DNA of 35,736 nucleotides from Bacillota bacterium (GCA_022360955.1 JAKSBV010000231.1:1-35736); one strand, 5' to 3'; shown: positions 17,141 to 26,349, counted from the first letter of the stretch. Made by a program: numbers and translations. The notes: generated by a model from the sequence alone, not told the origin.

Positions 17141-18121
17141 TTAAAGATAACCAACGCAAGCCATCATCCCGCTAAAACCTATTAGGCTAAGAACAATCGT
17201 TGCCAATACAAACAGGGCGACAATGTGGGTCTCTTTCCAGCCCGTCATTTCAAAATGGTGATGTAAAGGACTCATCTTAAACACTCTCTTCCCCGTCAAT
17301 TTAAAAGATGTCACCTGAATAATAACCGACAAGGTTTCTATTAAATAAACTCCTCCTACGATTATTAACATAAGAGGCAATTTTAATACAATGGCTGCAA
17401 CGGAAATGGCCCCTCCCAAAAACAATGAACCGGTGTCCCCCATAAACACTTTGGCGGGATATGCATTAAATAACAGAAAACCTACACATCCTCCGGTAAT
17501 GGCCGCAGTGAAAAGTGCCGCAGGTATATCTTTAAATGCAAAAGCCGCTATGGTAAAAAACACTGAAACAACAATTGTAATACCTGTTGCCAGCCCGTCT
17601 AATCCGTCGGTCAGATTAACGCTGTTGACGGTAGCCAGTATGACCAGTACTGCAAAGGGTATGTATAACCACCATTCCAGCTCCACCACGAAAGACGAAA
17701 AGGGAATCAGGATTTCACCGTCAACCAGATTTGCATAATAGGTATATGCAACAAAGATAACGGCTGCCACTGTCTGTGCCATAAACTTTTGGATAGCCGT
17801 AAGCCCTAGATTTCTTTTAAGAACCACCTTTATAAAATCATCTATAAACCCTATGAGTCCGAATCCCAAAGAAGTTAACAATAAGACAACAGCCTTATGG
17901 TCTTTGATAAAGAAGATCACCGTCACAGTAACGGCTATGATGAAAATGAATCCTCCCATTGTAGGCGTGCCCGACTTTTTCGCATGCCACCGAGGACCGA
18001 TTTCCAGAATGCTCTGTCCGAAATTTAGTCTTCTGAGGGCAGGAATGAGGAAAGGCCCGATCACTATACTAATCCCAAAAGAAATTAAAACCGATATAAT
18101 AATAGCTGTCACTTTCCTCAC
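17141..18121 (-). CDS. mraY: phospho-MurNAc-pentapeptide translocase MraY
   Basis: 326 residues, about ten membrane helices. It transfers phospho-MurNAc-pentapeptide to undecaprenyl phosphate, making lipid I. Conserved signatures: KKSGTPTMGG near the start, the acidic FIDDFIKV loop, NLTDGLDGLA, and the cytoplasmic SPLHHHFE motif. Its GTG start overlaps the murF stop by 4 bases (GTGA), so translation is coupled. Confidence 0.97.
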   Translation of the reverse strand: MRKVTAIIISVLISFGISIVIGPFLIPALRRLNFGQSILEIGPRWHAKKSGTPTMGGFIFIIAVTVTVIFFIKDHKAVVLLLTSLGFGLIGFIDDFIKVVLKRNLGLTAIQKFMAQTVAAVIFVAYTYYANLVDGEILIPFSSFVVELEWWLYIPFAVLVILATVNSVNLTDGLDGLATGITIVVSVFFTIAAFAFKDIPAALFTAAITGGCVGFLLFNAYPAKVFMGDTGSLFLGGAISVAAIVLKLPLMLIIVGGVYLIETLSVIIQVTSFKLTGKRVFKMSPLHHHFEMTGWKETHIVALFVLATIVLSLIGFSGMMACVGYL

Positions 18122-19506
18122 GCCTTCCTTATACTCAAATGTGCAACAATTTCTTCCATCTTCATGCCCCGTGACCCCTTTATCAGCAATACATCTTCAG
18201 GTCTTCCAAACTCTTCCAGAAAATGAATCACCGCTTCATTTGTGTCAAAATGTAAAACCTTCTCCTGCGCCATGCCTGCTTCCACAGCTCCTAACGCAAT
18301 ATTTTCCCCGTTCCGCCCCACCGTTATTAAATAATGGATGTTATGATGCGCTACGTCACTGCCGACTTTTTTATGCGCTTCCAATGCCCAATCTCCCATT
18401 TCCAGCATGTCGCCCAGAATGGCAAGCGTTCGATGCCCGGTTGAAAATTGGGCCAAAATTTCAATAGCCGCTTTCATTGAGGCCGGACTGGCATTATAGC
18501 AATCGTTAATAATCTTAATCCCGTTTGATTCAAAAATATCCAATCTCATCTTGCCCGGTTTCAATGAAAGCATTGCGCCGGTCATCTCTTCTATATCCAC
18601 CTTATATTCCAAACCTACCGCAATGGCCGCTAAGGCATTATATATATTATGCTCACCCATCACCGGGATTTTAACCGTATAACGCACGCCGCCGGTCTCA
18701 ACATCAAACTGACTTCCTTCTTCCCCCAGGGACAGAATATTTTGTGCTTTTAAGCCGCAGTCTTCATTATGGATACCGAAATACAATGTCCTAAAAGGCA
18801 GATCATCCTTTAAAGCATAAAGAAGCGGATCATCGCCGTTTAATATGGCGAGGTTCCGGGGATGAAAGGTTTCAAATATTTCCATTTTCGCTTTTAATAT
18901 ATTATTCTTGGAACCGAGTTTTTCTATATGGGACAGACCTATATTTGTAATAATGGCCGTTTGAGGCTTTGCAACCGATACCAGCCGGCTGATTTCTCCA
19001 AAGCCGCTCATTCCCATTTCCACGACACCCATATCGTGATTTTTGCTAAGCCGGAATACCGTCAAAGGCAATCCTATCTCATTGTTAAAGTTGCCTGCGG
19101 TCTTCAAGACATTATATTTCTGTTCCAATACGAGGGCTATCATATCTTTGGTCGTGGTCTTACCTACACTGCCCGTAATCCCGATAAAGGGAATCGAAAA
19201 CTTATCCCTGTAGTACCGGGCTATATCCTGCAGCGCTGTCAGCGTATCGGCAACCTTTATGATGCATTTGCCTTTCCCGTCAACCGTTGCATCTTGTTCC
19301 GTCACACAACCTACCGCTCCGTTATCAAAGGCATGAGGAATAAAGTGGTGTCCATCGAAACGTTCACCTTTTAAGGGTACAAAAAAATGTTTTTCACCGA
19401 CGATTCTACTATCCGTTACCACATCAATTAATTCCGTTTCAAGACTGCCGCTGAGTAAATCCCCCCCGGTCGCCTCAACAATTTCTCTTATGCACATCGC
19501 TTCCAT
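18118..19506 (-). CDS. murF: UDP-MurNAc-tripeptide D-Ala-D-Ala ligase MurF
   Basis: 462 residues. It adds D-Ala-D-Ala to the UDP-MurNAc-tripeptide. N-terminal substrate domain (VVTDSRIV), central ATPase P-loop GITGSVGKTTTK (residues 109-120), and C-terminal ligase domain (NDCYNASPASMKAAI, GDMLEMG). ATG 19506 has GGAGTG eight bases upstream. A good vegetative-type promoter lies just upstream, so murF and later genes may have their own transcript. Confidence 0.97.
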   Translation of the reverse strand: MEAMCIREIVEATGGDLLSGSLETELIDVVTDSRIVGEKHFFVPLKGERFDGHHFIPHAFDNGAVGCVTEQDATVDGKGKCIIKVADTLTALQDIARYYRDKFSIPFIGITGSVGKTTTKDMIALVLEQKYNVLKTAGNFNNEIGLPLTVFRLSKNHDMGVVEMGMSGFGEISRLVSVAKPQTAIITNIGLSHIEKLGSKNNILKAKMEIFETFHPRNLAILNGDDPLLYALKDDLPFRTLYFGIHNEDCGLKAQNILSLGEEGSQFDVETGGVRYTVKIPVMGEHNIYNALAAIAVGLEYKVDIEEMTGAMLSLKPGKMRLDIFESNGIKIINDCYNASPASMKAAIEILAQFSTGHRTLAILGDMLEMGDWALEAHKKVGSDVAHHNIHYLITVGRNGENIALGAVEAGMAQEKVLHFDTNEAVIHFLEEFGRPEDVLLIKGSRGMKMEEIVAHLSIRKA

Positions 19507-19552
19507 GCCTTTAACACTCCATTTCTATCTACTTTACAGCTTTGCAAAGGTT

Positions 19553-19581
19553 ATTATACCAAATTTATACATTTTTTACAA
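19553..19581 (-). promoter_or_regulatory. internal SigmaA-type promoter upstream of murF
   Basis: TTGTAA (19581-19576), a 17-base spacer, then TATAAT (19558-19553) with an extended -10 TGG just before it. It lies 47 bases before the murF start in a 108-base AT-rich gap. Confidence 0.55.
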
Positions 19582-19614
19582 TAAAAAATAATTTATTGTG
19601 TTCGTGAATGGTAA

Positions 19615-21060
19615 TCATTGCATCTTTTCCAATAATCCCGTCACAATCTCTTCTTCATGAAAGGGATATTTTTTACCGTTAATCTCCTGATACGTCTCGT
19701 GACCCTTGCCTGCCAGAACAATGACATCATCCTTTTGCGCATTTTGCAATGCGTATTCAATGGCCGCCAGTCTGTTTTCAATGACCACATGGGGGCAGTC
19801 CGTTTCCTTCATCCCCTCTAAGATATGGTTTATAATCCGCATGGGTTCTTCCGTTCTGGGATTGTCGGACGTAACAATACAAAAGTCCGACCCCTCTCCC
19901 GCCACTTTGCCCATAACAGGACGTTTTTTGCAATCCCTGTCGCCTCCGCAGCCAAACAATGTAACAACTCTGCCTTTCGCAAAACCCTTCACCGTACCGA
20001 TAATATTCTTAAGTCCGTCAGGCGTATGGGCATAGTCGATAAGTACCGTAAACGGTCTTCCTGTCTCTACAACCTGGGCCCTTCCCGGAACCCCTCTTGC
20101 AGACCTCAGCCCTTCTTTTATTTGCCGCAGATCCAGTCCCAGCGCCATACAGGCACCGATACTGCCTAAGGCATTGTATATCGAAAATTTGCCCGGAATT
20201 CCCAATGCCATATTTGCCGACCCTTGTGCAGTATCGATTTGAAATTGAACACCCTTTTCTGAAACGATTGTTTCCTTCGCACGTATATCCGCATCATACT
20301 CTATACCAATAGTCACCATTTTGCAAGTGCCATGTTCCAATATGTACGGACTGCTGCTGTCGTCAACATTGACAATACCTGTGTTGCAACGTGTAAACAG
20401 CTTTGTTTTTGCTTTTAAATAGTTCTCCATCGTGATGTGAAAGTCCAAATGATCCTGTGTAAGATTTGTAAAAATGCCCACTTCAAAGGCACATCCGTCA
20501 ACCCGGTGCAATGCAAGGGAATGGGACGATACTTCCATTACAACATAGTCAACCTGCTCCCGCACCATCCGGGAAAAAAGCTGCTGCAGCTCCAAGGATT
20601 CGGGGGTGGTTCGTTCGGCAGGGATGACTTCATCTCCAATCATATTTTGATTGGTGCCGATAAGCCCGACTTTATACCCTTGTAATGCCAATATTGTCTT
20701 TATCAAATAGGTTGTTGTGGTCTTCCCATTGGTACCGGTAACCCCTATCAATTTAAATTTTGATGAAGGATGATCAAAAAAAGCGGCAGCAATAAATGCC
20801 AAAGCGCTGCGTGCATTGATTACTTTTACCATCGGAATCGGTGCTTCTTCCACATCTTTTTCAATCACCACCGCCGCTGCACCTTTCTCTACGGCCTGGG
20901 CAATGAAATCATGTCCGTCCACTTTAAAACCTGCTATACATACAAACAGATCCCCTTTTTGCACCTTTCTCGAATCATAGGCAATACCGCCTATTTCAGT
21001 ATGTAAGTTCCCTTTTATCTCGACCGCTTCCACACATGCAAGCAAATCCTTTAGTAACAT
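19615..21060 (-). CDS. murE: UDP-MurNAc-L-Ala-D-Glu--meso-diaminopimelate ligase MurE
   Basis: 481 residues. It adds the third peptide residue. P-loop GVTGTNGKTTT at ~107-117; carbamylated-lysine region and central domain intact. The DNPR motif (TSDNPRTEEP) is the signature of meso-diaminopimelate specificity, so the wall is expected to be mDAP type. ATG with AGGTGG upstream. Confidence 0.97.
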   Translation of the reverse strand: MLLKDLLACVEAVEIKGNLHTEIGGIAYDSRKVQKGDLFVCIAGFKVDGHDFIAQAVEKGAAAVVIEKDVEEAPIPMVKVINARSALAFIAAAFFDHPSSKFKLIGVTGTNGKTTTTYLIKTILALQGYKVGLIGTNQNMIGDEVIPAERTTPESLELQQLFSRMVREQVDYVVMEVSSHSLALHRVDGCAFEVGIFTNLTQDHLDFHITMENYLKAKTKLFTRCNTGIVNVDDSSSPYILEHGTCKMVTIGIEYDADIRAKETIVSEKGVQFQIDTAQGSANMALGIPGKFSIYNALGSIGACMALGLDLRQIKEGLRSARGVPGRAQVVETGRPFTVLIDYAHTPDGLKNIIGTVKGFAKGRVVTLFGCGGDRDCKKRPVMGKVAGEGSDFCIVTSDNPRTEEPMRIINHILEGMKETDCPHVVIENRLAAIEYALQNAQKDDVIVLAGKGHETYQEINGKKYPFHEEEIVTGLLEKMQ

Positions 21061-21140
21061 AAAACCACCTCGGTTTTTTCTAATGAAGAATGAAAAATTT
21101 TAGATATATCTCTAATTTCAAAATCCGTCACCCTTCACAA

Positions 21141-21175
21141 CTCTTAAATCTCAATTCTCAATTCTTAATTCCTAA
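21141..21175. repeat. heptamer tandem array between spoVD and murE
   Basis: Five consecutive 7-base units of the pattern TTCTCAA / TTCTTAA (first unit CTCTTAA, last TTCCTAA). Clean 7-base periodicity. It lies in the 122-base spacer between the stop of the PBP gene and the start of murE. Confidence 0.7.
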
Positions 21176-21182
21176 CCAGCTC

Positions 21183-23366
21183 CTAGTCGCCTTCCATCAG
21201 CCTAAACTCTACATTGACCACCGTACCGGGAGAGACTTCGCTGCCTGCTGCCGGGTGTTGATTCATAGCCGCTCCGAATCCCGTTATTTTTATATTCAAA
21301 TCCGCATCCGTCAAGATTTTATTCGCATCCAGCGGCGACTTGTTCGTCACATCGGGTACCACAACCTTTGTGATAAGCTTTGTGTTTTCCGTATATAAAA
21401 TAACCATGGATTTTTCAGGCAGTTTTGCGCCGGGTTTGGGAAGCTGGTCAATAATAGTATTACCCGAACCCTTCACTTTATATTTCAAATTAACCTGTTT
21501 AAGTGCTTTCTCCGCATCCGGTATCTCCATATTTCTAGCTTCCGGTACGGGGACATCAATCAGCACGTCATCTTCTTCGGTAAATCGCTGTTCTACTCCA
21601 ACATAGCGCAATGTCTCTTCAAAAATCTTTCCGACTACAGGCGCTGCGATCACACCGCCGTAATAATAGGGATATCCCCTCGTGGGCTCGTCAAGCATCA
21701 CAAGTACCGCTATTTGCGGGTCGTCGGCAGGTGCAAATCCGATAAAGGAAGCAATGTATTTTTTATCTTCTCTTGGAACTTTTTCGGAGGTTCCTGTCTT
21801 GCCGGCTATTCTATACCCTTTGACGTTTGCATTTCTTCCCGTACCTTCCGAAACAACACTCTCCAAAATACCTCTAAGCGTATCGGAGGTCTCCTGTGAA
21901 ATAACCTGCCTCACCATCTCCGGTTCAAACGTTTGAATCACATTATCTTCTTGGTCCGTAAGCTGCTGCACAAGCCTGGGTTTTACTAGCTTTCCGCCAT
22001 TTGCCACAGCGCTGACGGCACAAAGCATCTGCAACGGCGTAACCGTAAAGCCTTGCCCGAAAGATGCCGTCGCCAGTTCCAGCTCAGGAAACTTGTTTGC
22101 CGAATGAAAGAGGCCTACGGCTTCACCAGGCAATGCCAAACCGGTCTTTTCACGCAAGCCAAAAGCATTTATATAGCGATAGAACATATCCGATCCTATC
22201 TTAAGCCCTACATTAATAAACACGGGATTACAGGAGTTCTGCACCCCCTGCACAAATGTCTGGGCACCATGGGGATTATCATGCCGGTGGCATTTAATCT
22301 TTTTGCCACTAACCATTACATACCCTGTACACGTAAAGGGGTCCTCCGGCTCTACCACGTTTTCCTCCAGACCGATTGCCGAAGTAATGATTTTAAAAGT
22401 AGATCCGGGCTCATATGTATCTACAACCGCTTTATTACGCCACATTTTATTTAATTCTTCCGTATATCTTTTTTTTAATTCGTCTCCGGAAAGCCTTTCC
22501 AATTCACTGCGTACCGCTTCATTCTCTATCTTAAAAGGATTATTCAAATCAAAATCGGGCTTTACGGCCATTGCCAGAATATCACCGGTGTTGACATCCA
22601 TTACGATGGCGGCCCCGCCATTGTTGATCTTATTTTCTATCACAGCCGTCTCCAGATGCTTTTCCACAATATGCTGGATAACTTCATCAATCGTCAATAT
22701 GACATTCGCACCGTCTTCAGGATTTACATATTTTTCATGTCTATAGGGCATCTCCGTTCCTACGGCATTTTTAGCCGAAACAATTCTGCCGGGCAATCCT
22801 TTTAAATATTTATCAAACATTATTTCTATACCGTTCAGCCCTTGATTGTCGTCCCCGATAAAGCCTATCACATGGGAAGCAAAATTCCCGTAGGGATAGT
22901 ACCTCTTCGAATCTTCAACCAAATTTATACCTTTAATCTTTTCATCGATTATATATTGCCTGACTTGTTGGGCCTGTTCGTTTTCTATCCTTCGTTTAAC
23001 AAGTTCATAGGAACTGTCGCGGGTAATTTTTTCAAAGACCTTCTCATATTCCATGTCTAAAATCTTTGACAGCGTTGCAGCAATCTCTCCTGCATTTTTT
23101 GCCTGCTTGATTTCATTAGGGGTGGCAGTCACCGTCTCTACCGAAGCGCTCACTGCAAGAGGCTTTCCGTTACGGTCATAAATAGTACCCCTTTTGGAAT
23201 AGATCATCTTATCCCTCGTTTGCTGTTCTATGGCTTCTTTTTGGAGCCTTTCCCCATCATGTATCTGCAGCCATCCCGTCCTTGCGATTAATGCCATACA
23301 TATGAGTGTGAAAGCCACAAGCAGAAAAAGTATCCTCTTCTTAATCCTCAAATTTGGCGAAGCCAA
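21183..23366 (-). CDS. spoVD: class B penicillin-binding protein, SpoVD/PBP2B type, with two PASTA domains
   Basis: About 727 residues. One N-terminal membrane anchor, the PBP dimerisation domain (YSKRGTIYDRNGKPLAVSA), and the transpeptidase domain with all three active-site motifs: STFK (Ser322 to Lys325 from this start), SCN (378-380) and KTG (523-525). Two C-terminal PASTA repeats follow (starting near IPDAEKAL and VVPDVTN). It cross-links septal or spore-cortex peptidoglycan with the SEDS partner. Start: TTG 23366 has GGGTGG seven bases upstream; the earlier TTG 23384 has no site. Bacillus SpoVD has one PASTA and PBP2B two. As the only such PBP gene in the cluster it may serve both division and sporulation. 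Confidence 0.93.
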   Translation of the reverse strand: MASPNLRIKKRILFLLVAFTLICMALIARTGWLQIHDGERLQKEAIEQQTRDKMIYSKRGTIYDRNGKPLAVSASVETVTATPNEIKQAKNAGEIAATLSKILDMEYEKVFEKITRDSSYELVKRRIENEQAQQVRQYIIDEKIKGINLVEDSKRYYPYGNFASHVIGFIGDDNQGLNGIEIMFDKYLKGLPGRIVSAKNAVGTEMPYRHEKYVNPEDGANVILTIDEVIQHIVEKHLETAVIENKINNGGAAIVMDVNTGDILAMAVKPDFDLNNPFKIENEAVRSELERLSGDELKKRYTEELNKMWRNKAVVDTYEPGSTFKIITSAIGLEENVVEPEDPFTCTGYVMVSGKKIKCHRHDNPHGAQTFVQGVQNSCNPVFINVGLKIGSDMFYRYINAFGLREKTGLALPGEAVGLFHSANKFPELELATASFGQGFTVTPLQMLCAVSAVANGGKLVKPRLVQQLTDQEDNVIQTFEPEMVRQVISQETSDTLRGILESVVSEGTGRNANVKGYRIAGKTGTSEKVPREDKKYIASFIGFAPADDPQIAVLVMLDEPTRGYPYYYGGVIAAPVVGKIFEETLRYVGVEQRFTEEDDVLIDVPVPEARNMEIPDAEKALKQVNLKYKVKGSGNTIIDQLPKPGAKLPEKSMVILYTENTKLITKVVVPDVTNKSPLDANKILTDADLNIKITGFGAAMNQHPAAGSEVSPGTVVNVEFRLMEGD

Positions 23367-23505
23367 GACAAAACCACCCTTCAAATCGTTCGGAGCTTGG
23401 GACCCGGGGAATTGAAGCTATTTACAATATCACCGCAATCTATTGAATATAGAATATTAAACATATAGGGACATACCCGGATAATGTCCCTAATGCTCTT
23501 TTACA

Positions 23506-23597
23506 AATACCCACCTTTAAAATTCAAGTTAATTTACACAAAAAATACAGCGCCATCGTTGTTTGCTCAAATGTATTCAGGTACAAAGTGCGCTATC
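23506..23597. repeat. 96-bp palindromic element, diverged copy C
   Basis: Arms AATACCCACCTTTAAA and TACAAAGTGCGCTATC, with the central CGCCATCGTTGTTTG block preserved. It is more diverged than the copies at 6353, 9532 and 30210, so probably older. Confidence 0.65.
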
Positions 23598-23851
23598 TTT
23601 ATCCAATCCATAACCGATCAAAAGATGTTTCAAAAAATAGAATGTATAGATCATTGGGCGTAAGTAAAATGAATCATGTATTTTTTAAAATAACCTTGTT
23701 CAAATGTATTTAGGTGTAAAGTACGCTATCTCTATTCAATCCATAACCGATCAAAAGGCATTTCAAAAAGCAGCATTGATGCAGTTCATTTTACATAGTG
23801 TGTTTTTTAACGCCCTTGTGTAAATGTATCTCTAGGTTGCAGCCGGTTATC
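23561..23851. repeat. tandem reiteration of the palindromic element's right half
   Basis: The right half of the element (core CAAATGTATTnAGGT...CTATC) recurs three times, at 23568, 23701 and 23821, with periods of 133 and 120 bases. Between units the sequence CCATAACCGATCAAAAG is shared by the first two. It fills most of the 600-base gap between ftsL and spoVD. A short hairpin (GGGACAT/ATGTCCC) is at 23468-23490. No gene can be supported in 23385-23966. Confidence 0.65.
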
Positions 23852-23966
23852 TTTATGACGCCAAACTCCAAACAAATATTCAAATAAATCAGCAGGCCGA
23901 TGGGGTATGGTTGTCACCACTGCGGCCAACGGTCCACCACCTACTACTATCATATATAATTCAACT

Positions 23967-24464
23967 CTAGTACAAATATTCCAAAACATTACTGATTTTG
24001 CTCAGAAATAACGCAAAAGATCCTCGCTGCCCGGAAGCGTCACATTGTGTCTCTACAATTTCACTATAATCGTTTTTATTCAATGTCACGGGAACCATTT
24101 GATAGGTTTTAGGCTCACTCATCCCCAGTTCGTTTTTTGCAATATCCTCAATCTTGCTCAGATCTATAGAACTATCCAATCTTACTTGCATTTGTTCATT
24201 CGCTCTCTGTAATTGGTGCAAATCCCGTTTATAGCTGCTAACCGTATTACTCGCCTCCGTAATCGCTACATATCTCAGCATAATAAAAAATGTGACCGCA
24301 AAACATACTAAAATGCCTAAAATAGGTTTAAACTTGTTGACGTGTTTTGCAGGCGCCGGATTCTTTTTCTGTTTCCGCCGTTTTTTAGGGGGCTGCTGGG
24401 GAATATGATAATACTCTTGTTCTTGATACTTGTAAGCATTACTGCTATTATGCGCTCCCAACAT
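23967..24464 (-). CDS. ftsL: FtsL-like division protein
   Basis: About 165 residues. A long basic, Pro/Lys-rich cytoplasmic tail (QQPPKKRRKQKKNPAPAK) is followed by one membrane helix (~48-67) and an extracytoplasmic coiled coil (~75-110), then the GMSEPKTYQMVPV segment typical of FtsL/DivIC-like proteins. The family forms the FtsQ-FtsL-FtsB complex. ATG 24464 has GAGGTGA upstream and lies 19 bases after the rsmH stop; the longer frame from 24515 overlaps rsmH and lacks a site. Sequence conservation is low, as usual; the call rests on topology and position. Confidence 0.85.
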   Translation of the reverse strand: MLGAHNSSNAYKYQEQEYYHIPQQPPKKRRKQKKNPAPAKHVNKFKPILGILVCFAVTFFIMLRYVAITEASNTVSSYKRDLHQLQRANEQMQVRLDSSIDLSKIEDIAKNELGMSEPKTYQMVPVTLNKNDYSEIVETQCDASGQRGSFALFLSKISNVLEYLY

Positions 24465-24483
24465 TTGATTCACCTCATCCTTT

Positions 24484-25419
24484 TTATAGCTTTTCAATGA
24501 TTCGGAGTTTTGCACTTCTTGCCCTTGGGTTGTCTTTCAGCTCTTCGTCGGAAGATACAACCGGCTTTCTATTCATCACTTTAACAACAGGTTGTCCGCC
24601 ACACACGCACACCGGAAATTTCGGAGGACATTTGCACCCTCTGCCCAATTCTTTAAAGGTCTGCTTCACAATTCTATCTTCCAGAGAATGAAAAGTAATA
24701 ACCGCCATCCTGCCTCCGGTACGAAGCACATCGACAAAATCCTTTATCGCATTTTTAAGGATGCCCAACTCATTATTAACCTCAATGCGTATGGCTTGAA
24801 ACGTTCGTTTGGCCGGATGAGGACCCTCTCTTCTTGCGGCGGCAGGTATTGCCCTCTTTATAATTTCTACTAATTCTCCGGTCTTAGCAATAGTCTTAAC
24901 CTTTCGTTCTTCAATAATGAATTTGGCAATCCTCTTTGCCCACTTTTCTTCTCCATATTCATGTATAATGGCACTTATTTCATCTTCCGAATACTCATTC
25001 ACAACATGACAGGCCGTTAATGTATTTCTCCTATCCATTCTCATATCCAACGGTGCATCCTGTTGATAGCTGAATCCTCTTTCCCCCGCATCCAATTGAT
25101 GAGACGAAACACCCAGATCCATTACAACACCATCAATAGATACAATACTTAGTTGTTCAAGTATGTGTTTTATATTTTTAAAATTGTCATTTACCACTAT
25201 TACTTTGTCTTTAAATGCCTCTAATCTTTTCGTGGCTGCGTTAACAGCATTTATATCCTGATCAATGCCTAAAACTTTTCCATTGGCCCCCAACTTTTCA
25301 CAGATACCGTAAGTATGTCCGCCGCCGCCCAATGTGGCATCTACATAGATACCGTTTCCTTGAATCGCCAAAGCGTCAATCGATTCTTTGAAAAGCACGG
25401 ACACATGATGAAAATTCAT
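24484..25419 (-). CDS. rsmH: 16S rRNA (cytosine(1402)-N4)-methyltransferase RsmH
   Basis: 311 residues. It methylates C1402 of 16S rRNA using SAM. Conserved N-terminus [18 protein letters not shown]-binding [13 protein letters not shown], and [27 protein letters not shown] and [11 protein letters not shown] signatures are intact. AGAAGGTGAT upstream of the ATG is a strong RBS. It follows mraZ by 19 bases, the standard order at the head of the dcw cluster. Confidence 0.98.
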   Translation of the reverse strand: MNFHHVSVLFKESIDALAIQGNGIYVDATLGGGGHTYGICEKLGANGKVLGIDQDINAVNAATKRLEAFKDKVIVVNDNFKNIKHILEQLSIVSIDGVVMDLGVSSHQLDAGERGFSYQQDAPLDMRMDRRNTLTACHVVNEYSEDEISAIIHEYGEEKWAKRIAKFIIEERKVKTIAKTGELVEIIKRAIPAAARREGPHPAKRTFQAIRIEVNNELGILKNAIKDFVDVLRTGGRMAVITFHSLEDRIVKQTFKELGRGCKCPPKFPVCVCGGQPVVKVMNRKPVVSSDEELKDNPRARSAKLRIIEKL

Positions 25420-25438
25420 AAGATCACCTTCTCAATCT

Positions 25439-25870
25439 TTAAATCCCCAAGGCCGCCATTCTCTCCGCAATCTCATCGGGGCTTATATTGTCATCGCTAT
25501 TGTATTGAGCCCATTTTTGTTTGTTCCACACTTCTACTCTGGTAGCCACACCAATAACCACGGTCTCTTTTTCCAATCCGGCGTGTTCTCTCAAATTCCC
25601 CGGGATCAGAATTCGACCTTGCTTGTCCACTTCACATTCGGTTGCACCCGAGAAAAAGAATCTTACAAAAGCTCTCGCATCTTTATTGGTTAAGGGTAAT
25701 GTTTTGAGCTTTTCTTCTAGATTTGCCCACTCTTCAAGGGAATATACAAACAGACAATTATCCAGGCCTTTGGTGACAACAAATTTTTCACCCAGACCTT
25801 CACGAAACCTAGACGGAATAATCATTCTCCCTTTTGTATCTATGGTATGCTGATATTCACCAATAAACAT
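25439..25870 (-). CDS. mraZ: transcriptional regulator MraZ
   Basis: 143 residues when started at ATG 25870 ([11 protein letters not shown]), the usual family start, with AAGAGG upstream. Two tandem SpoVT-AbrB-like repeats: [15 protein letters not shown] and [15 protein letters not shown]. MraZ forms ring oligomers and represses its own dcw promoter by binding short direct repeats; three such repeats are visible just upstream of this gene. First gene of the dcw operon here. Confidence 0.96.
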   Translation of the reverse strand: MFIGEYQHTIDTKGRMIIPSRFREGLGEKFVVTKGLDNCLFVYSLEEWANLEEKLKTLPLTNKDARAFVRFFFSGATECEVDKQGRILIPGNLREHAGLEKETVVIGVATRVEVWNKQKWAQYNSDDNISPDEIAERMAALGI

Positions 25871-25898
25871 AGGCATCAACCTCTTCGTGGAACTCTCC

Positions 25899-25928
25899 AC
25901 CACTTTCCCCCACTTTTCACCACTTCAA
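25899..25928 (-). promoter_or_regulatory. MraZ-type operator: three 10-bp direct repeats
   Basis: The minus strand has AAGTGGTG, AAGTGGGG and AAGTGGTG with exact 10-base period (CACTT on + at 25901, 25911, 25921). MraZ in other bacteria binds tandem GTGG-type repeats at this spacing. They lie between the promoter and the mraZ start, fitting autorepression. Confidence 0.7.
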
Positions 25929-25933
25929 CTGTA

Positions 25934-25962
25934 ATTTTATACTATTTTGCTGTGTAATTCAA
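25934..25962 (-). promoter_or_regulatory. SigmaA-type promoter of mraZ / dcw operon
   Basis: TTGAAT (25962-25957), 17-base spacer, TAAAAT (25939-25934). The start point would fall just before or within the MraZ repeats. A terminator lies immediately upstream at 25993-26030. Confidence 0.6.
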
Positions 25963-25992
25963 TCATTTTTTAAGAATTTTTTTCTATAAAAC

Positions 25993-26030
25993 AAAAAGAT
26001 AGGACTATAGTCTATAGTCCTATCTTTTTT
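25993..26030 (-). terminator. terminator between the spo0E-like gene and mraZ
   Basis: An 18-bp perfect inverted repeat (AAAAAGATAGGACTATAG and its complement, 1-base centre) with A and T tracts on both sides, so it can work in both directions. It isolates the dcw promoter from upstream transcription. Confidence 0.85.
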
Positions 26031-26095
26031 CTAGTACCCGGGCAGTAATATTTTGAATACTTAATAGCCCTGAAGTCATAGAGCTCAAATTCGTA

Positions 26096-26272
26096 CTATT
26101 GTTCTGTCTTGGTCCGTTTTTGGTGCGTTCGTCCCAACTGCGTCTCATGATAGTACTCAATCATTAATTTATCTAATGCTACACTGAGTGTATATATTTG
26201 TTCCTCACTAATATCTTCCTGCACCATATGCTTGAGCTCATCCTGCAAATCTACAATTTGTTGTTTTAGCAC
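26096..26272 (-). CDS. Spo0E-like aspartyl-phosphate phosphatase
   Basis: 58 residues from GTG 26272. The central motif LSVALDKLMIEYY (residues 29-41) matches the Spo0E family pattern S..LD.LI..YY, whose members remove phosphate from Spo0A and hold back sporulation. The N-terminus is a coiled helix (LKQQIVDLQDELKHMV), as in the two-helix family fold. GGAGGTGG lies seven bases before the GTG. A good SigmaA promoter and an inverted repeat lie upstream; a bidirectional terminator follows. It is a stand-alone gene between lgt and mraZ. Confidence 0.85.
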   Translation of the reverse strand: MLKQQIVDLQDELKHMVQEDISEEQIYTLSVALDKLMIEYYHETQLGRTHQKRTKTEQ

Positions 26273-26298
26273 AGAACCACCTCCATTGGTTGATTCTT

Positions 26299-26327
26299 AT
26301 TTTACAACATTATGCAAAATTTATCAA
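26299..26327 (-). promoter_or_regulatory. SigmaA-type promoter of the spo0E-like gene
   Basis: TTGATA (26327-26322), exactly 17 bases, TAAAAT (26304-26299), about 27 bases before the GTG start. Confidence 0.6.
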
Positions 26328-26349
26328 TATACACTGCGTTTTTTGTTTT

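Noticed and set aside
23506-23851. CRISPR-like array
   Set aside because: Repeat units are long (120-133 bases), diverged and without uniform spacers; no cas genes nearby.
23807-23989. 60-codon minus ORF downstream of ftsL
   Set aside because: It overlaps the ftsL 3' end and the repeat region. A short GC-rich stretch is coding-like but has no RBS or known family.
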